Source of the DNA: Clostridiales bacterium | GTDB taxonomy: Bacteria; Bacillota; Clostridia; Oscillospirales; Oscillospiraceae | Assembly: GCA_022787565.1 (NCBI GenBank) | Contig: JALFVN010000027.1 | Coordinates: 37,616 to 101,615 of the forward strand | Reading direction: 5' to 3' | DNA: 64,000 nt | Program-made: the position numbers and the translations under genes | Part shown: one piece after another, positions 16,395 to 24,516 of the stretch | Position numbering within the stretch: the stretch's first letter is position 1 | Layout: every line of letters starts with the position of its first letter | Notes under the pieces: model-generated | What the model was told of the DNA's origin: nothing | The model's input: only the letters and a program-made list of their open reading frames with translations | Database searches by the model: none

Positions 16395-17114
16395 ATGATA
16401 CATATCGCCATATGTGATGATGACAGTGTGCAACTAAAACGGGCCGAAAAGCTGATACAGAAAAAAGCGGCGCGCTTCTGCCCGGAGATCGACCTGTTTT
16501 CCGACGGAGCAGAGCTGATCAAAGCGGTCAAAAGCACGGATTACACTCCTGACCTGGCCATGCTGGATATCCACATGCCCGGAAACAGCGGGATAGAAGT
16601 GGCAAAAGCCCTGAATCTGCTTGCTCCGGAATGCAGGATCATCTTTCTCACCAGCTTTCTGGGTTATGCCACAGAGGTATATGAGACCCGCCACAGCTAT
16701 TTCATTTTAAAGTCGGAGCTGGATGACAGAATTGACGCCGCGCTGTCAAAGGCGCTGGAGAATAAGGCACAGGAGCCGCGTGTCCGTTTCCGCGAGGGGC
16801 GCACCATGCAGACCGTGACGGTCTCAGAGCTTTTGTATCTGGAGCGGAACCTGAAGAAGACCGCCATTGTGCTGTGCGGCGGAAAAAAACATTTTACGAC
16901 CGCAAAGGCGGAGGAGCTGCTGAAGGATGTGCCGCCGGGCTGCTTCATCCACTGCCATCAGAGTTTTTGGGTAAACCTGGATAAGATCACAGGCATGAAA
17001 GCAGAAAGCTTTGTTCTTGACACCGGAGAGGAGATTCCCATAAGCCGCAGCCGGAAAAAAGAGGCTAAAGAGGCCTTTTTCGCCCGGCTTGAACGGCAGA
17101 TGGAACAACGATAA
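16395..17114 (+). CDS. LytTR-family response regulator (AgrA-like)
   Basis: A 239-residue two-domain protein. The receiver domain (1-120) has the acidic pair DDD near residue 8-10, the phospho-acceptor Asp in MLDIHMPG (about residue 57) and the Thr/Ser plus Lys positions in FLTSFLGYA and ILKSELD. The LytTR DNA-binding domain (about 135-230) includes VSELLYLER, IHCHQSFWVNLDKI and IPISRSRKKE. GGGGCGG precedes the ATG. No sensor kinase is encoded in the window beside it, so it is an orphan here. A direct-repeat operator lies upstream. Confidence 0.88.
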   Translation: MIHIAICDDDSVQLKRAEKLIQKKAARFCPEIDLFSDGAELIKAVKSTDYTPDLAMLDIHMPGNSGIEVAKALNLLAPECRIIFLTSFLGYATEVYETRHSYFILKSELDDRIDAALSKALENKAQEPRVRFREGRTMQTVTVSELLYLERNLKKTAIVLCGGKKHFTTAKAEELLKDVPPGCFIHCHQSFWVNLDKITGMKAESFVLDTGEEIPISRSRKKEAKEAFFARLERQMEQR

Positions 17115-17120
17115 CAAAAA

Positions 17121-17155
17121 AGGAACCGCTTCACTATTGTGAGGCGGTTCCTTTT
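17121..17155. terminator. Bidirectional terminator
   Basis: GGAACCGCxTCAC and GTGAGGCGGTTCC form a long stem with a 4-base loop, flanked by A6 on one side and T4 on the other. It separates the convergent response regulator and ppx genes. Confidence 0.85.
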
Positions 17156-17165
17156 CTGTGTTGGG

Positions 17166-18068
17166 TTATAAAGCCGGCTGTATCCGGCGGCGCAGATAGC
17201 CTTCCCGGACGCCGTAATGGCTGACGGTGACCTGGGACACCTGGTAGCGCTCCAGCATATACCGCAGAAGCATAAGTCCCGGGATCAGTGTGTGAATTCG
17301 CTCCGGTTCATAGCGCAGGATCAGGTCGGCGGCGTCCTTGTCCGCTTTACAAAGCTGCTCTGCCAGCAGCTCCAGCTGTGCCCTCGTGAAGCTGCGGCTG
17401 TTTTCCGGCAGACCGAAAAGGCTCTTGCACAGCCGCAGGGCTGCCCGCGCAGTCCCGCCGACGCAGACCAGACGTTCCATGGGCGGGATGTCTTTCAGCG
17501 AACCGCCGTCAAAGGCAGCCTGGACCGCGGCCATGATGCGCTGCTGGGAGCCTTTTCCCGGCAGAATCTTTTTTACGCAGTCTCTGTACAGCTTCAGCGA
17601 GCCCACCGGCACACTTCCGGCCTTTTGCAGCTGTCCGCCCGTGAGCAGGGCCAGCTCCGTGCTGGCGCCGCCGATATCCGCAAACAACCCGTCGGCCATT
17701 TCAACGTCGCAGGCGGCCCCAAAGAAGCCGCACTCCGCCTCCGCTTCGCCGGAGAGCACCTCCACCTCCACGCTGGTCTCCATACGGATCTGTTCGACTG
17801 CCTGCCTGGTGTTGGAGACGTTTCGCAGAGAAGCCGTGGCAAACACGGCCAGATTGTCAATGTGGAGAAGGGCAAGGGTGGTCTGAAATTGCCGGAGACT
17901 GTGGCAGGCGCAGTCGATCCCGTCCTGCGTCAGCCTGCCCAGCTCCACATAGCCCGCCAGCCCTGCCATGATCTTTTCCTTGAACAGGATCTTGAAGCTG
18001 TTTTTGTCCAGATCATAGACGGTGAGGCGGATGCTGTTGGATCCCATGTCGATCAACGCGTATTTCAT
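17166..18068 (-). CDS. ppx: Exopolyphosphatase / Ppx-GppA phosphatase
   Basis: A 300-residue ASKHA-fold phosphatase. The phosphate-binding loops are ALIDMGSNSIRLTVYD (residues 4-19) and FADIGGASTEL (about 132-142); the acidic catalytic residue is in SGEAEAECGFFGA. It lacks the C-terminal HD-like extension of E. coli Ppx, as most Firmicutes forms do. The ATG shares a base with the ppk1 stop codon (TAATG), so the two are translationally coupled. It would hydrolyse polyphosphate ends or pppGpp. Confidence 0.88.
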   Translation of the reverse strand: MKYALIDMGSNSIRLTVYDLDKNSFKILFKEKIMAGLAGYVELGRLTQDGIDCACHSLRQFQTTLALLHIDNLAVFATASLRNVSNTRQAVEQIRMETSVEVEVLSGEAEAECGFFGAACDVEMADGLFADIGGASTELALLTGGQLQKAGSVPVGSLKLYRDCVKKILPGKGSQQRIMAAVQAAFDGGSLKDIPPMERLVCVGGTARAALRLCKSLFGLPENSRSFTRAQLELLAEQLCKADKDAADLILRYEPERIHTLIPGLMLLRYMLERYQVSQVTVSHYGVREGYLRRRIQPAL

Positions 18069-20215
18069 TACTGTCGCTCCGTTGTACCCATTATTTTTCC
18101 CCTCCGGAAGGCTGAATTCAGCCAGCGTCGCAGCGGATGGGGCTTCTCCGGGGCAGCGGTCCCGGGCGCTGATTGCTCTGCCGCCTGCAGATAGGCCTGT
18201 TGGTAGAAAAGCTCCTGGGAATTGAGCGGCGCGCAGTCGTTTTGTACGCGTACATATTCCCCGGTGTTTCGCAGCTCCCTGGCCTGTTGGTTATCCTCCA
18301 GCAGGGTACGGAACATCCCGGTCAGCCGCCGGCGCAGACCGGCGTCCAGGATCGGAGCTGCCACCTCCACCCGGCACAGGGTGTTGCGGGTCATAAAATC
18401 GGCGGAGGCGATATAAACGCTCTGCCGCTCCTCGGGTCCGAAAATATAGATGCGGGAGTGCTCCAAAAAGCGGCCCACGATGCTGAAGACCCGGATATTT
18501 TCCGTCTCCCCCGGCACGCCGGGCAGCAGACAGCAGATACCGCGTACCACAAGGTCGATCTTTACTCCCTCCTGAGACGCCCGGATCAGCCGGTCAATGA
18601 TGGTCTTGTCGGTGAGGGAGTTGATTTTTATGCCGATGAAGGCAGGCTTGCCCTGCCGGGCAAAGCCGATCTCCCGGTCGATCAGGGCCAGCACCCGGTT
18701 TTGCAGACATCTGGGTGCTACCAGCAGCTGCTGGGCGCTCTCGATGACTTCCCCCTTGGCCAGGGCCTGAAATACCGCGGCGGCCTCCATTCCGATGGCC
18801 GGATCCGCCGTCATCAGGGAGAGGTCGGTGTAGAGCCGGGCCGTTTTTTCATTGTAGTTTCCGGTGCCCACCTGGGTATAGTATTCCGTCTGCCCCTCGG
18901 ACCGGCGGGTGACAAGGCACAGTTTGCAATGTACCTTATAGCCATCCAGTCCATAGATGACCTGGCAGCCGGCCTCTTCCAGACGGCGGGACCATTCAAT
19001 ATTGTTTTCCTCGTCAAAACGGGCTTTCAGCTCCACCAGCACCAGGACGTTTTTCCCATTCTCCGCCGCTTCGATCAGGCTTTCCACAATCTTGCTGTGC
19101 CGGGCTACCCGGTACAGGGTCATTTTAATGGACACCACCTTGGGGTCAGTGGCTGCCTCCTGCAGGAAATCCAGAAAAGGCTTCATGCTTTCAAAAGGAT
19201 AGGAGAGCATCTTGTCCCCCTCCCTGATCTGGGGCATCACGGCGCAGTGGGAGCGAAACTGGGCAGAACGCTGGGGAAAGCGCTTTTCATAGAACAGCTC
19301 CGGGTTCTGCCGCAGAGCATCCTGGATCTGGGACAGGAAGGACAGATCCAGCGGTGAGCGGCTGCGAAAGACGGCCTCCGGCTTCAGGTCGGTATAGGAG
19401 CACAGTGCTTCCACAATATCGCCGTCCAGCTCACGGGACAGCTCCAGCCGCACCGGCGCCAGCCGACGGCGGCGTTTGATGAGCTGGGCCATAAACTCCC
19501 GGTAGTCCAGGTCCTCGTCATAAAGGGCGTCGGCGTCGATATCCGCATTCCGCGTCACCCGCAGCAGCGATTTGGAGACAACACGGTAGCCGCCGAACAC
19601 CTTGGGCAAAAAGTGGAGGATGAGTTCCTCCGAAAGCATCATTGCACCCGGCTGCCCGGGGACCCGGATCAGCCGGGGGAAAACCCCTGTGCCGCAGGGA
19701 ATAATGCCCAGCTTCTCCCCGCCGTTTTTCCCTGCCAGCACAGCTACGGCGTAGATCTCCTTGTTTTGGAGAAAGGGGAAAGGCTGGCGCTTGCTCACCA
19801 CCGTGGGAGAGAGCAGCGGCGCGATCTCCTCGTCAAAATACCGCTCCAGCTCGCCGCTCTCCCGCTGCCCCAGCTTTTGAAAATCCACCAGACGGATACC
19901 CTGTTCCTCCAACTGGCCCATCAGCGCGGAATAGGCCGCGTCCTTTCTCCGGTTCAGCCGTGCAACCTCTTTCAATACGGCTTTGATCTGCTCGGCGGCC
20001 GTCATCCGGGTCTTGTTGTCCCGCAGATCACGGGAAACCAGCATCTGGTCCTCCAGGGAACCTACCCGCACCATGAAAAATTCATCCAGATTGCTCTGAT
20101 AGATCGAGGCAAAGTTCAGCCGCTCGCACAGCGGCACGCTTTCGCTCTCCGCCTCCTCAAGGACCCGCTCGTTGAATTTCAGCCAGGACAGCTCCCGGTT
20201 TATATATGTGTTCAT
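18068..20215 (-). CDS. ppk1: Polyphosphate kinase 1
   Basis: A 715-residue PPK1. It opens with the typical YINRELSWLKFNERVLEEA. The two phospholipase-D-like catalytic domains are present: VHCKLCLVTRR contains the autophosphorylated histidine, and RFLEHSRIYIFG contains the second conserved histidine. ELKARFDEENNIEW is a further family motif. The enzyme makes inorganic polyphosphate reversibly from ATP. It is followed directly by ppx, so synthesis and breakdown are encoded together. Full length for the family. Confidence 0.95.
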   Translation of the reverse strand: MNTYINRELSWLKFNERVLEEAESESVPLCERLNFASIYQSNLDEFFMVRVGSLEDQMLVSRDLRDNKTRMTAAEQIKAVLKEVARLNRRKDAAYSALMGQLEEQGIRLVDFQKLGQRESGELERYFDEEIAPLLSPTVVSKRQPFPFLQNKEIYAVAVLAGKNGGEKLGIIPCGTGVFPRLIRVPGQPGAMMLSEELILHFLPKVFGGYRVVSKSLLRVTRNADIDADALYDEDLDYREFMAQLIKRRRRLAPVRLELSRELDGDIVEALCSYTDLKPEAVFRSRSPLDLSFLSQIQDALRQNPELFYEKRFPQRSAQFRSHCAVMPQIREGDKMLSYPFESMKPFLDFLQEAATDPKVVSIKMTLYRVARHSKIVESLIEAAENGKNVLVLVELKARFDEENNIEWSRRLEEAGCQVIYGLDGYKVHCKLCLVTRRSEGQTEYYTQVGTGNYNEKTARLYTDLSLMTADPAIGMEAAAVFQALAKGEVIESAQQLLVAPRCLQNRVLALIDREIGFARQGKPAFIGIKINSLTDKTIIDRLIRASQEGVKIDLVVRGICCLLPGVPGETENIRVFSIVGRFLEHSRIYIFGPEERQSVYIASADFMTRNTLCRVEVAAPILDAGLRRRLTGMFRTLLEDNQQARELRNTGEYVRVQNDCAPLNSQELFYQQAYLQAAEQSAPGTAAPEKPHPLRRWLNSAFRRGKIMGTTERQ

Positions 20216-20347
20216 CCCGTGCCCACTCTTTTCCTGTTATTCACTGTCAGTATACGGGAAAGCAAATTTGCCGGATACCGCTCTGATGTAAACTCTCTGT
20301 CAAATGGCGGTAAACTATTTTTCCCGGATGGGGCCGTCGAAATACAA

Positions 20348-20381
20348 AAACACCCGGTCTTTTTCCAGACCGGGTGTTTTC
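20348..20381. terminator. Bidirectional terminator
   Basis: AAACACCCGGTCT and AGACCGGGTGTTT form a perfect 13-bp stem with a 6-base loop, A-rich on one side and T-rich on the other. On the minus strand it ends the serine hydrolase operon. Confidence 0.85.
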
Positions 20382-20388
20382 CGAAGGT

Positions 20389-21147
20389 TTATGCCTTATA
20401 CAGGTCCAGCGCCAGTTGCCGGAGGGCGCGTTCCGCCCGGGGCACATCGGGGCCGTTATAGGCAAAGCAGAGCACAAAAGGCACTTTGGCAAATACGATG
20501 CCCACATCGTTGGTGATGCCGTCGTCCTCGCCGGTTTTGTGCGCTACCGGCGTACCCTCGGGCAGATAACCGGGGATCTTGTGGTTGATCTGCTGTTCCA
20601 GAAGCAGCTTTTCCATTTCGGCGCTTACCGCTTCGGAGACGAAACGCCTTTGGGCGATCTGCTCAAGGAGGGCGCCGATCTCCTCCGGGACGATCCTGTT
20701 CTCCAGTCCGCGTGCAGCTGCCTCACTGTCAAAGAGCAGACGCTCCAGGTGGGTACCTTTCAGGCCGATCTGCCGGAACTGTTCGTTGAGAAAATCCAGA
20801 CCGAAACGGCGCAGCAGCAGATTGGTGGCCGCATTGTCGGACAGGGAGATCATCAGTCCGCACAGGGTGCGGATATCCACAGAGACCTCTCCGGTGAAGA
20901 AATACAGTGCGCCGCAGGGCGGCAGCTTATCTTCCTCCCGGCAGAGGAGCTTTTCCGAAAGATCCGCTTTTCCCTCTGCCGCAAGCTTCATGATTACGGC
21001 GTAGACCGGAAGCTTGATAACGCTGGCCGCCAGGAATTCCTCCTCCTGATGAAGGCCAAAGCTCTCGCCGGTATGCAGATTCTTATAGAAGAAGCCGACG
21101 CGGCCGGGAAGCTCCTCAAGGCGGGATAATATCTCTTTCTTATCCAT
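20389..21147 (-). CDS. Class A beta-lactamase-like serine hydrolase, no signal peptide
   Basis: A 252-residue protein with the penicillin-recognising triad of motifs: SVIK (Ser42, Lys45), SDN (103-105) and KTG (204-206), plus a Glu-rich segment RIVPEEIGALLEQI in the omega region. There is no export signal, unlike secreted beta-lactamases, so it should act in the cytoplasm or be misassigned as a lactamase. It is the last gene of the lysine-riboswitch operon, 6 bases after the permease. Peptidase or amidase activity on a lysine derivative is a possibility only. Confidence 0.8.
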   Translation of the reverse strand: MDKKEILSRLEELPGRVGFFYKNLHTGESFGLHQEEEFLAASVIKLPVYAVIMKLAAEGKADLSEKLLCREEDKLPPCGALYFFTGEVSVDIRTLCGLMISLSDNAATNLLLRRFGLDFLNEQFRQIGLKGTHLERLLFDSEAAARGLENRIVPEEIGALLEQIAQRRFVSEAVSAEMEKLLLEQQINHKIPGYLPEGTPVAHKTGEDDGITNDVGIVFAKVPFVLCFAYNGPDVPRAERALRQLALDLYKA

Positions 21148-21153
21148 AGCCGC

Positions 21154-22551
21154 TCAGTTGTCGATCTTATCCGTGTCGTACTCCACGCCGCCGTTGACCT
21201 TGCGGAAGATGAAGTAGAAGGGGATGCAGACGGCGATAATGATCAGACCCTTGAGAGAGGGGATGGGATCGGAGACAAAGTTGTTCACCAGCAGGATGAC
21301 AAAGAGAATGATGGTCACAACGATGGTGGGAATACCGCCCCAGACCTTGTAGGGGCGCTCCATATCCGGGTACTTCTTGCGGAAGATCAGCACGGCGATG
21401 ATGCCCAGCAGGTTGATGAGCGCGCTGACCGTGATGAGCCAGTCGGTCAGCTCCTGAAGGCTCTGGAACAGAACCAGTACGATGGACAGGGCAGAGGAGG
21501 CCAGAATGGCGTTGGCGGGCACGCCCCTTTCGTTGACCTTGCCCATAGCCTTGAAGAAGTAGCCACCCTTGGACATGGCGTAGTAGGTGCGGGGGAAGAC
21601 CAGGCAGTCGCCGTTGACGGTGCCGATAATGCCGATAAACATGCCGATGAGCACGATCCACTTGCCCACATTGCCCATCAGACGGAAAGCGGTCTCGCGG
21701 CCCAGATAGATGTTGCCGGAGGCGACCATGGAATTGACCTCGGCCTGGGGGATAACCCGGTAGATTGCCAGATTGAAGAGGGTGTAGATCAGGGTGATGG
21801 CGCCCATGGAGATAATGATGGCCAGGGGGATATCCCGCTTGGGCTTCTTCATCTCACCGGCCACGGTGTTCAGGTTGGTCCAGCCCTCATAGGCCCAGAG
21901 GCTGGCAAAGGTGGCATAGCCGATGAGCTTGATGGTGCCGGAGAACGTTGCGGCGCTGCCGTCAACATAGGCGGTGGCCGGGTTCAGGTTGGGGGACTGC
22001 TTGCCGAAGAACAGGCCCACAACGATGATCAGTGCCAGAGGCACTACGCGGGCCACCATGGAAAAGTTCTGGAACGCGGCGGCGCCCTTGACGCCCCGCA
22101 GATTCAGCAGCGTGAAAATGACGATGATGGCGATGGCGATGACCTTTGTTATCATGGGACTGAACTGAAATTCCTCGGCAAAAGGCGTCACCGCAGCCAG
22201 AGACAGCGCCGCGATGGAGCCGGAGCAGGTGATCAAAAAGCCCGAAAAGCCGTTGATAAAGCCGAAGATGGGGTGATATGCCTTGGAGAGATAGGTGGTG
22301 AGGCCGCCGGTCACCGGCATTTCAGCGCCCAGCTCGGCAAAGCAAATGCCGCCCAGAATGCTGATGATACCGCCGACGATCCAGCAGATCAGCGCCATGC
22401 CCATGGACATGTTGACCCGCTCCAGCACATAGCTGCCCAGATAGTAGATACCGGAGCCGATGGTCATACCTGCCACCAGACTCACGCCGGAGAAAAGCCC
22501 CAGTTCCTTATGGAGCCTTCCGCCTCCGCTGTTGTTTCCGTTTTCCTGCAT
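21154..22551 (-). CDS. APC-superfamily amino acid permease
   Basis: A 465-residue transporter with about twelve hydrophobic segments. The first transmembrane helix has the broken-helix motif VAGMTIGSGIYYLG, typical of the APC fold (LAT/cationic amino acid group). FASLWAYEGWTNLNTVAGEMKKPKRDIPLAI is the conserved segment around helices 6-7 (read here as two pieces). It lies 35 bases after the deacylase and is under the same lysine riboswitch, which points to lysine or a lysine derivative as substrate. Confidence 0.88.
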   Translation of the reverse strand: MQENGNNSGGGRLHKELGLFSGVSLVAGMTIGSGIYYLGSYVLERVNMSMGMALICWIVGGIISILGGICFAELGAEMPVTGGLTTYLSKAYHPIFGFINGFSGFLITCSGSIAALSLAAVTPFAEEFQFSPMITKVIAIAIIVIFTLLNLRGVKGAAAFQNFSMVARVVPLALIIVVGLFFGKQSPNLNPATAYVDGSAATFSGTIKLIGYATFASLWAYEGWTNLNTVAGEMKKPKRDIPLAIIISMGAITLIYTLFNLAIYRVIPQAEVNSMVASGNIYLGRETAFRLMGNVGKWIVLIGMFIGIIGTVNGDCLVFPRTYYAMSKGGYFFKAMGKVNERGVPANAILASSALSIVLVLFQSLQELTDWLITVSALINLLGIIAVLIFRKKYPDMERPYKVWGGIPTIVVTIILFVILLVNNFVSDPIPSLKGLIIIAVCIPFYFIFRKVNGGVEYDTDKIDN

Positions 22552-22586
22552 TGTTTTTTCCTCCTTTTCTTATATGGAAGCCGGGA

Positions 22587-23960
22587 TCAGGTCCTTACAG
22601 ACCTGCCCGCCCGGTCAAAAATCATTTTTCCGTCTTTGGCCGCCGCCACGCCGTTGACAAACACCCAGTCGATACCCCGGGGCGGCGAAAGCGGGTCTTC
22701 AAAGCTGGCCGTATCCCGGATCTTCTCCGGGTCAAAGATCACAATGTCCGCGTCTTTTCCCACGCTCAGGCTGCCTTTGCCCGAGAGCCCAAGCTGTTTG
22801 GCCGGCATGGCGGTCATGCGCTCTATGGCATCATAGAGGCTGAGCTTCCCGCCGCCAACATAGCGGGACAGTACCCGGGGGAAGGCACCGGAGGCACGGG
22901 GATGGCCCTGGCCTGTGCTTAAGGTTCCGTCGCTGCCGACCATAACGCCCGGGTGGCTGTAGGCCAGGTCGACCTCCTCCTGCCGCATCACATAGCAGAT
23001 GGTCATACACTCCGGGAAATCCCGGCGGGTCTCATCGAAGATCTCTTTGGTGCAGCGCCGGCCTTTGTATTTCCCCTCGGCCAGCTCCACCACATCGTAG
23101 CCGCAGTGGTAGCGCTCCCGCCAGCCCTCATCATAGGTGGCAGAACCCAGATTGGTGGAGAACGCAGCGTAGGGGTAGCAGTCGCAGCCGATGCGCGGCT
23201 CCAAAAGGCGGTAGCTGTCGATCAGGCGGAGAAACGCCTCCATCTGGCCGAAGCCGGCCATACTTCCGATATGGGATACCTCCATGGGCACACCCAGATG
23301 CAGGCCCGCGTCCAGAAATTCCCGCGCCGCGTCGAAAACGAATTCCGCGTCGTCCCGGATGTGTGCGGCTACCAGCTTGCCGCTTTTTGCCGCGCCCACC
23401 GCCGTCTCCAGCAGCTCCTGAATATCCATGCCCGGCACATAGCGGATGCCGTAGGACACGCCCACGCAGCCCCGCTCCAGGCTTTTTTCAATCTCCCGGG
23501 CCATTTCCGCCTTTTGCGCTTTTGTGGCGTGGGCGTAATTGTCCGGGCAGCCTGCCTGATAGCGGAAATATTCATGCCCCGCCAGCATGGCCAGGTTGAC
23601 CGGCACACCGTCCCGGTCTGCAAGATCCAGATAGTCCGCCGGGTGATACTTGTTTTCTCCGCAGTTTCCCGCCACGGCCGTGGTGACGCCCATACGCAGC
23701 ATACAGGGGAAAATGGAGTGCTCGCTGTACGCGTCGATAGTCCCGTCACTCATCACCGGGTCCTCATGCATGTGGATGTCAATGAAGCCGGGGCATACGA
23801 CTTTGCCCTCTGCGTCAATGACCTGTTCGGCGCTGCTTTCCGCAGCGCCGGCCCCGGGACCTGCGGCCGCCACATGGCCGTTCTCAATCAGCAGATCCTG
23901 CCGGGAATCCACCTTCGCCGCCGGGTCGATCACATGGCCGTTTTTGATCAGAATCCTCAT
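22587..23960 (-). CDS. N-acyl-D-amino-acid deacylase-like amidohydrolase
   Basis: A 457-residue metal-dependent amidohydrolase. Key residues are the HxH pair in GFIDIHMHEDP (63 and 65), the metal Cys of D-aminoacylases in AGNCGEN (Cys100), histidines in AAHIRDD and VSHIGSM, and the catalytic Asp in GSDGTLSTG. The C terminus carries the beta-sandwich motif GKDADIVIFDPEKI. ATG 23960 has GTGAGG 10 bases upstream; a TTG 9 bases earlier is less likely. The upstream lysine riboswitch suggests the enzyme releases lysine, perhaps from N-acyl or D-lysine compounds. Confidence 0.85.
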   Translation of the reverse strand: MRILIKNGHVIDPAAKVDSRQDLLIENGHVAAAGPGAGAAESSAEQVIDAEGKVVCPGFIDIHMHEDPVMSDGTIDAYSEHSIFPCMLRMGVTTAVAGNCGENKYHPADYLDLADRDGVPVNLAMLAGHEYFRYQAGCPDNYAHATKAQKAEMAREIEKSLERGCVGVSYGIRYVPGMDIQELLETAVGAAKSGKLVAAHIRDDAEFVFDAAREFLDAGLHLGVPMEVSHIGSMAGFGQMEAFLRLIDSYRLLEPRIGCDCYPYAAFSTNLGSATYDEGWRERYHCGYDVVELAEGKYKGRRCTKEIFDETRRDFPECMTICYVMRQEEVDLAYSHPGVMVGSDGTLSTGQGHPRASGAFPRVLSRYVGGGKLSLYDAIERMTAMPAKQLGLSGKGSLSVGKDADIVIFDPEKIRDTASFEDPLSPPRGIDWVFVNGVAAAKDGKMIFDRAGRSVRT

Positions 23961-23982
23961 TGCCTTCAAACCTCACCATAAA

Positions 23983-24006
23983 CAAAAAGAACCGCTTTGA
24001 AGCGGT
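23983..24006 (-). terminator. Riboswitch expression-platform terminator
   Basis: On the minus strand ACCGCTT CAAAGCGGT forms a short stem followed by TCTTTTTG, 23 bases before the deacylase start. A second hairpin at 24012-24038 (ATACCGGGAGAA / TTCCCGTAT) lies between it and the aptamer and could be the alternative structure. Confidence 0.7.
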
Positions 24007-24041
24007 CCTGCATACGGGAAAAATTCTTCTCCCGGTATATT

Positions 24042-24201
24042 CAGTAGCGCTCCACAAAATGTGACAGTCCTGCGGATTTTCTCCGCAGGCCCAGCATTGA
24101 ACACACGGACATACGTTCAACACTTCGGCGATGGCCCCTTTCGCTTATTACGGCTGTCCGGCCTTGTCAATAAGCTACTGATGGACATCGCGCCTCTACT
24201 T
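24042..24201 (-). ncRNA. Lysine riboswitch (L box)
   Basis: Read on the minus strand, the conserved core elements occur in order: AGTAGAGGCGCGAT, ATCAGTAGC, AAAGGGGCCATCGCCGAAG, GCTGGGC, GACTGTCAC and TGGAGCGCTACTG. The outer strands (GTAG / CTAC) close P1. The order and words match the lysine aptamer closely. It is followed by a terminator and then the deacylase - permease - serine hydrolase operon, which should be switched off by lysine. Confidence 0.95.
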
Positions 24202-24208
24202 TATGCTA

Positions 24209-24357
24209 ATTCTTGAAAAAAATCTTTAATCTCAGCTTGGTCTATTGGCGCAAACCTGCGTTATCGTCACTTGCCATACACAAAGTATGGCGGCGTTCCT
24301 CTGCCTTGTCTTGCACCAATATCCCTGTGCTGCCGATTCAAGCTTTCTATCAAGAAT
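24209..24357. repeat. 149-bp palindromic leader module
   Basis: The segment is bounded by ATTCTTGA and TCAAGAAT. Inside are nested arms: CAGCTTGG / GATTCAAGC-like, ATTGGCGCAA / TTGCACCAAT, and a central perfect hairpin GCCATAC / GTATGGC. It lies between the promoter and the lysine aptamer, so it is transcribed into the leader. It could be a mobile repeat or an extra RNA structure. Confidence 0.5.
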
Positions 24358-24382
24358 CAGTATCATGTGTGAAATTGGGCAT

Positions 24383-24411
24383 ATATTAGCACGCTAAATC
24401 ATGCTTGTCAA
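24383..24411 (-). promoter_or_regulatory. Promoter of the lysine-riboswitch operon
   Basis: On the minus strand a perfect TTGACA lies 17 bases from TAATAT. Transcription would start near 24376, giving a leader of about 415 bases. Confidence 0.75.
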
Positions 24412-24474
24412 TCAAAACATTTTGTTTCCGGAAAAATTCCGGGATTATTTTGCGAAAACCTCCATAAAGAGGCA

Positions 24475-24510
24475 AAAACCGCAGGGCGGAAGGATCCAAC
24501 CTGCGGTTTT
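24475..24510. terminator. Terminator of the lipoprotein/PHP operon
   Basis: AAAACCGCAGG and CCTGCGGTTTT form an 11-bp stem with a 14-base loop, with T-rich 3' ends on both strands. It lies 6 bases after the lipoprotein stop. Confidence 0.75.
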
Positions 24511-24516
24511 AGGTCT

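Noticed and set aside
24042-24201. T-box leader as an explanation of the structured region before the deacylase
   Set aside because: No T-box sequence AGGGTGGNACCGCG is found, while all conserved lysine aptamer blocks are present in order.
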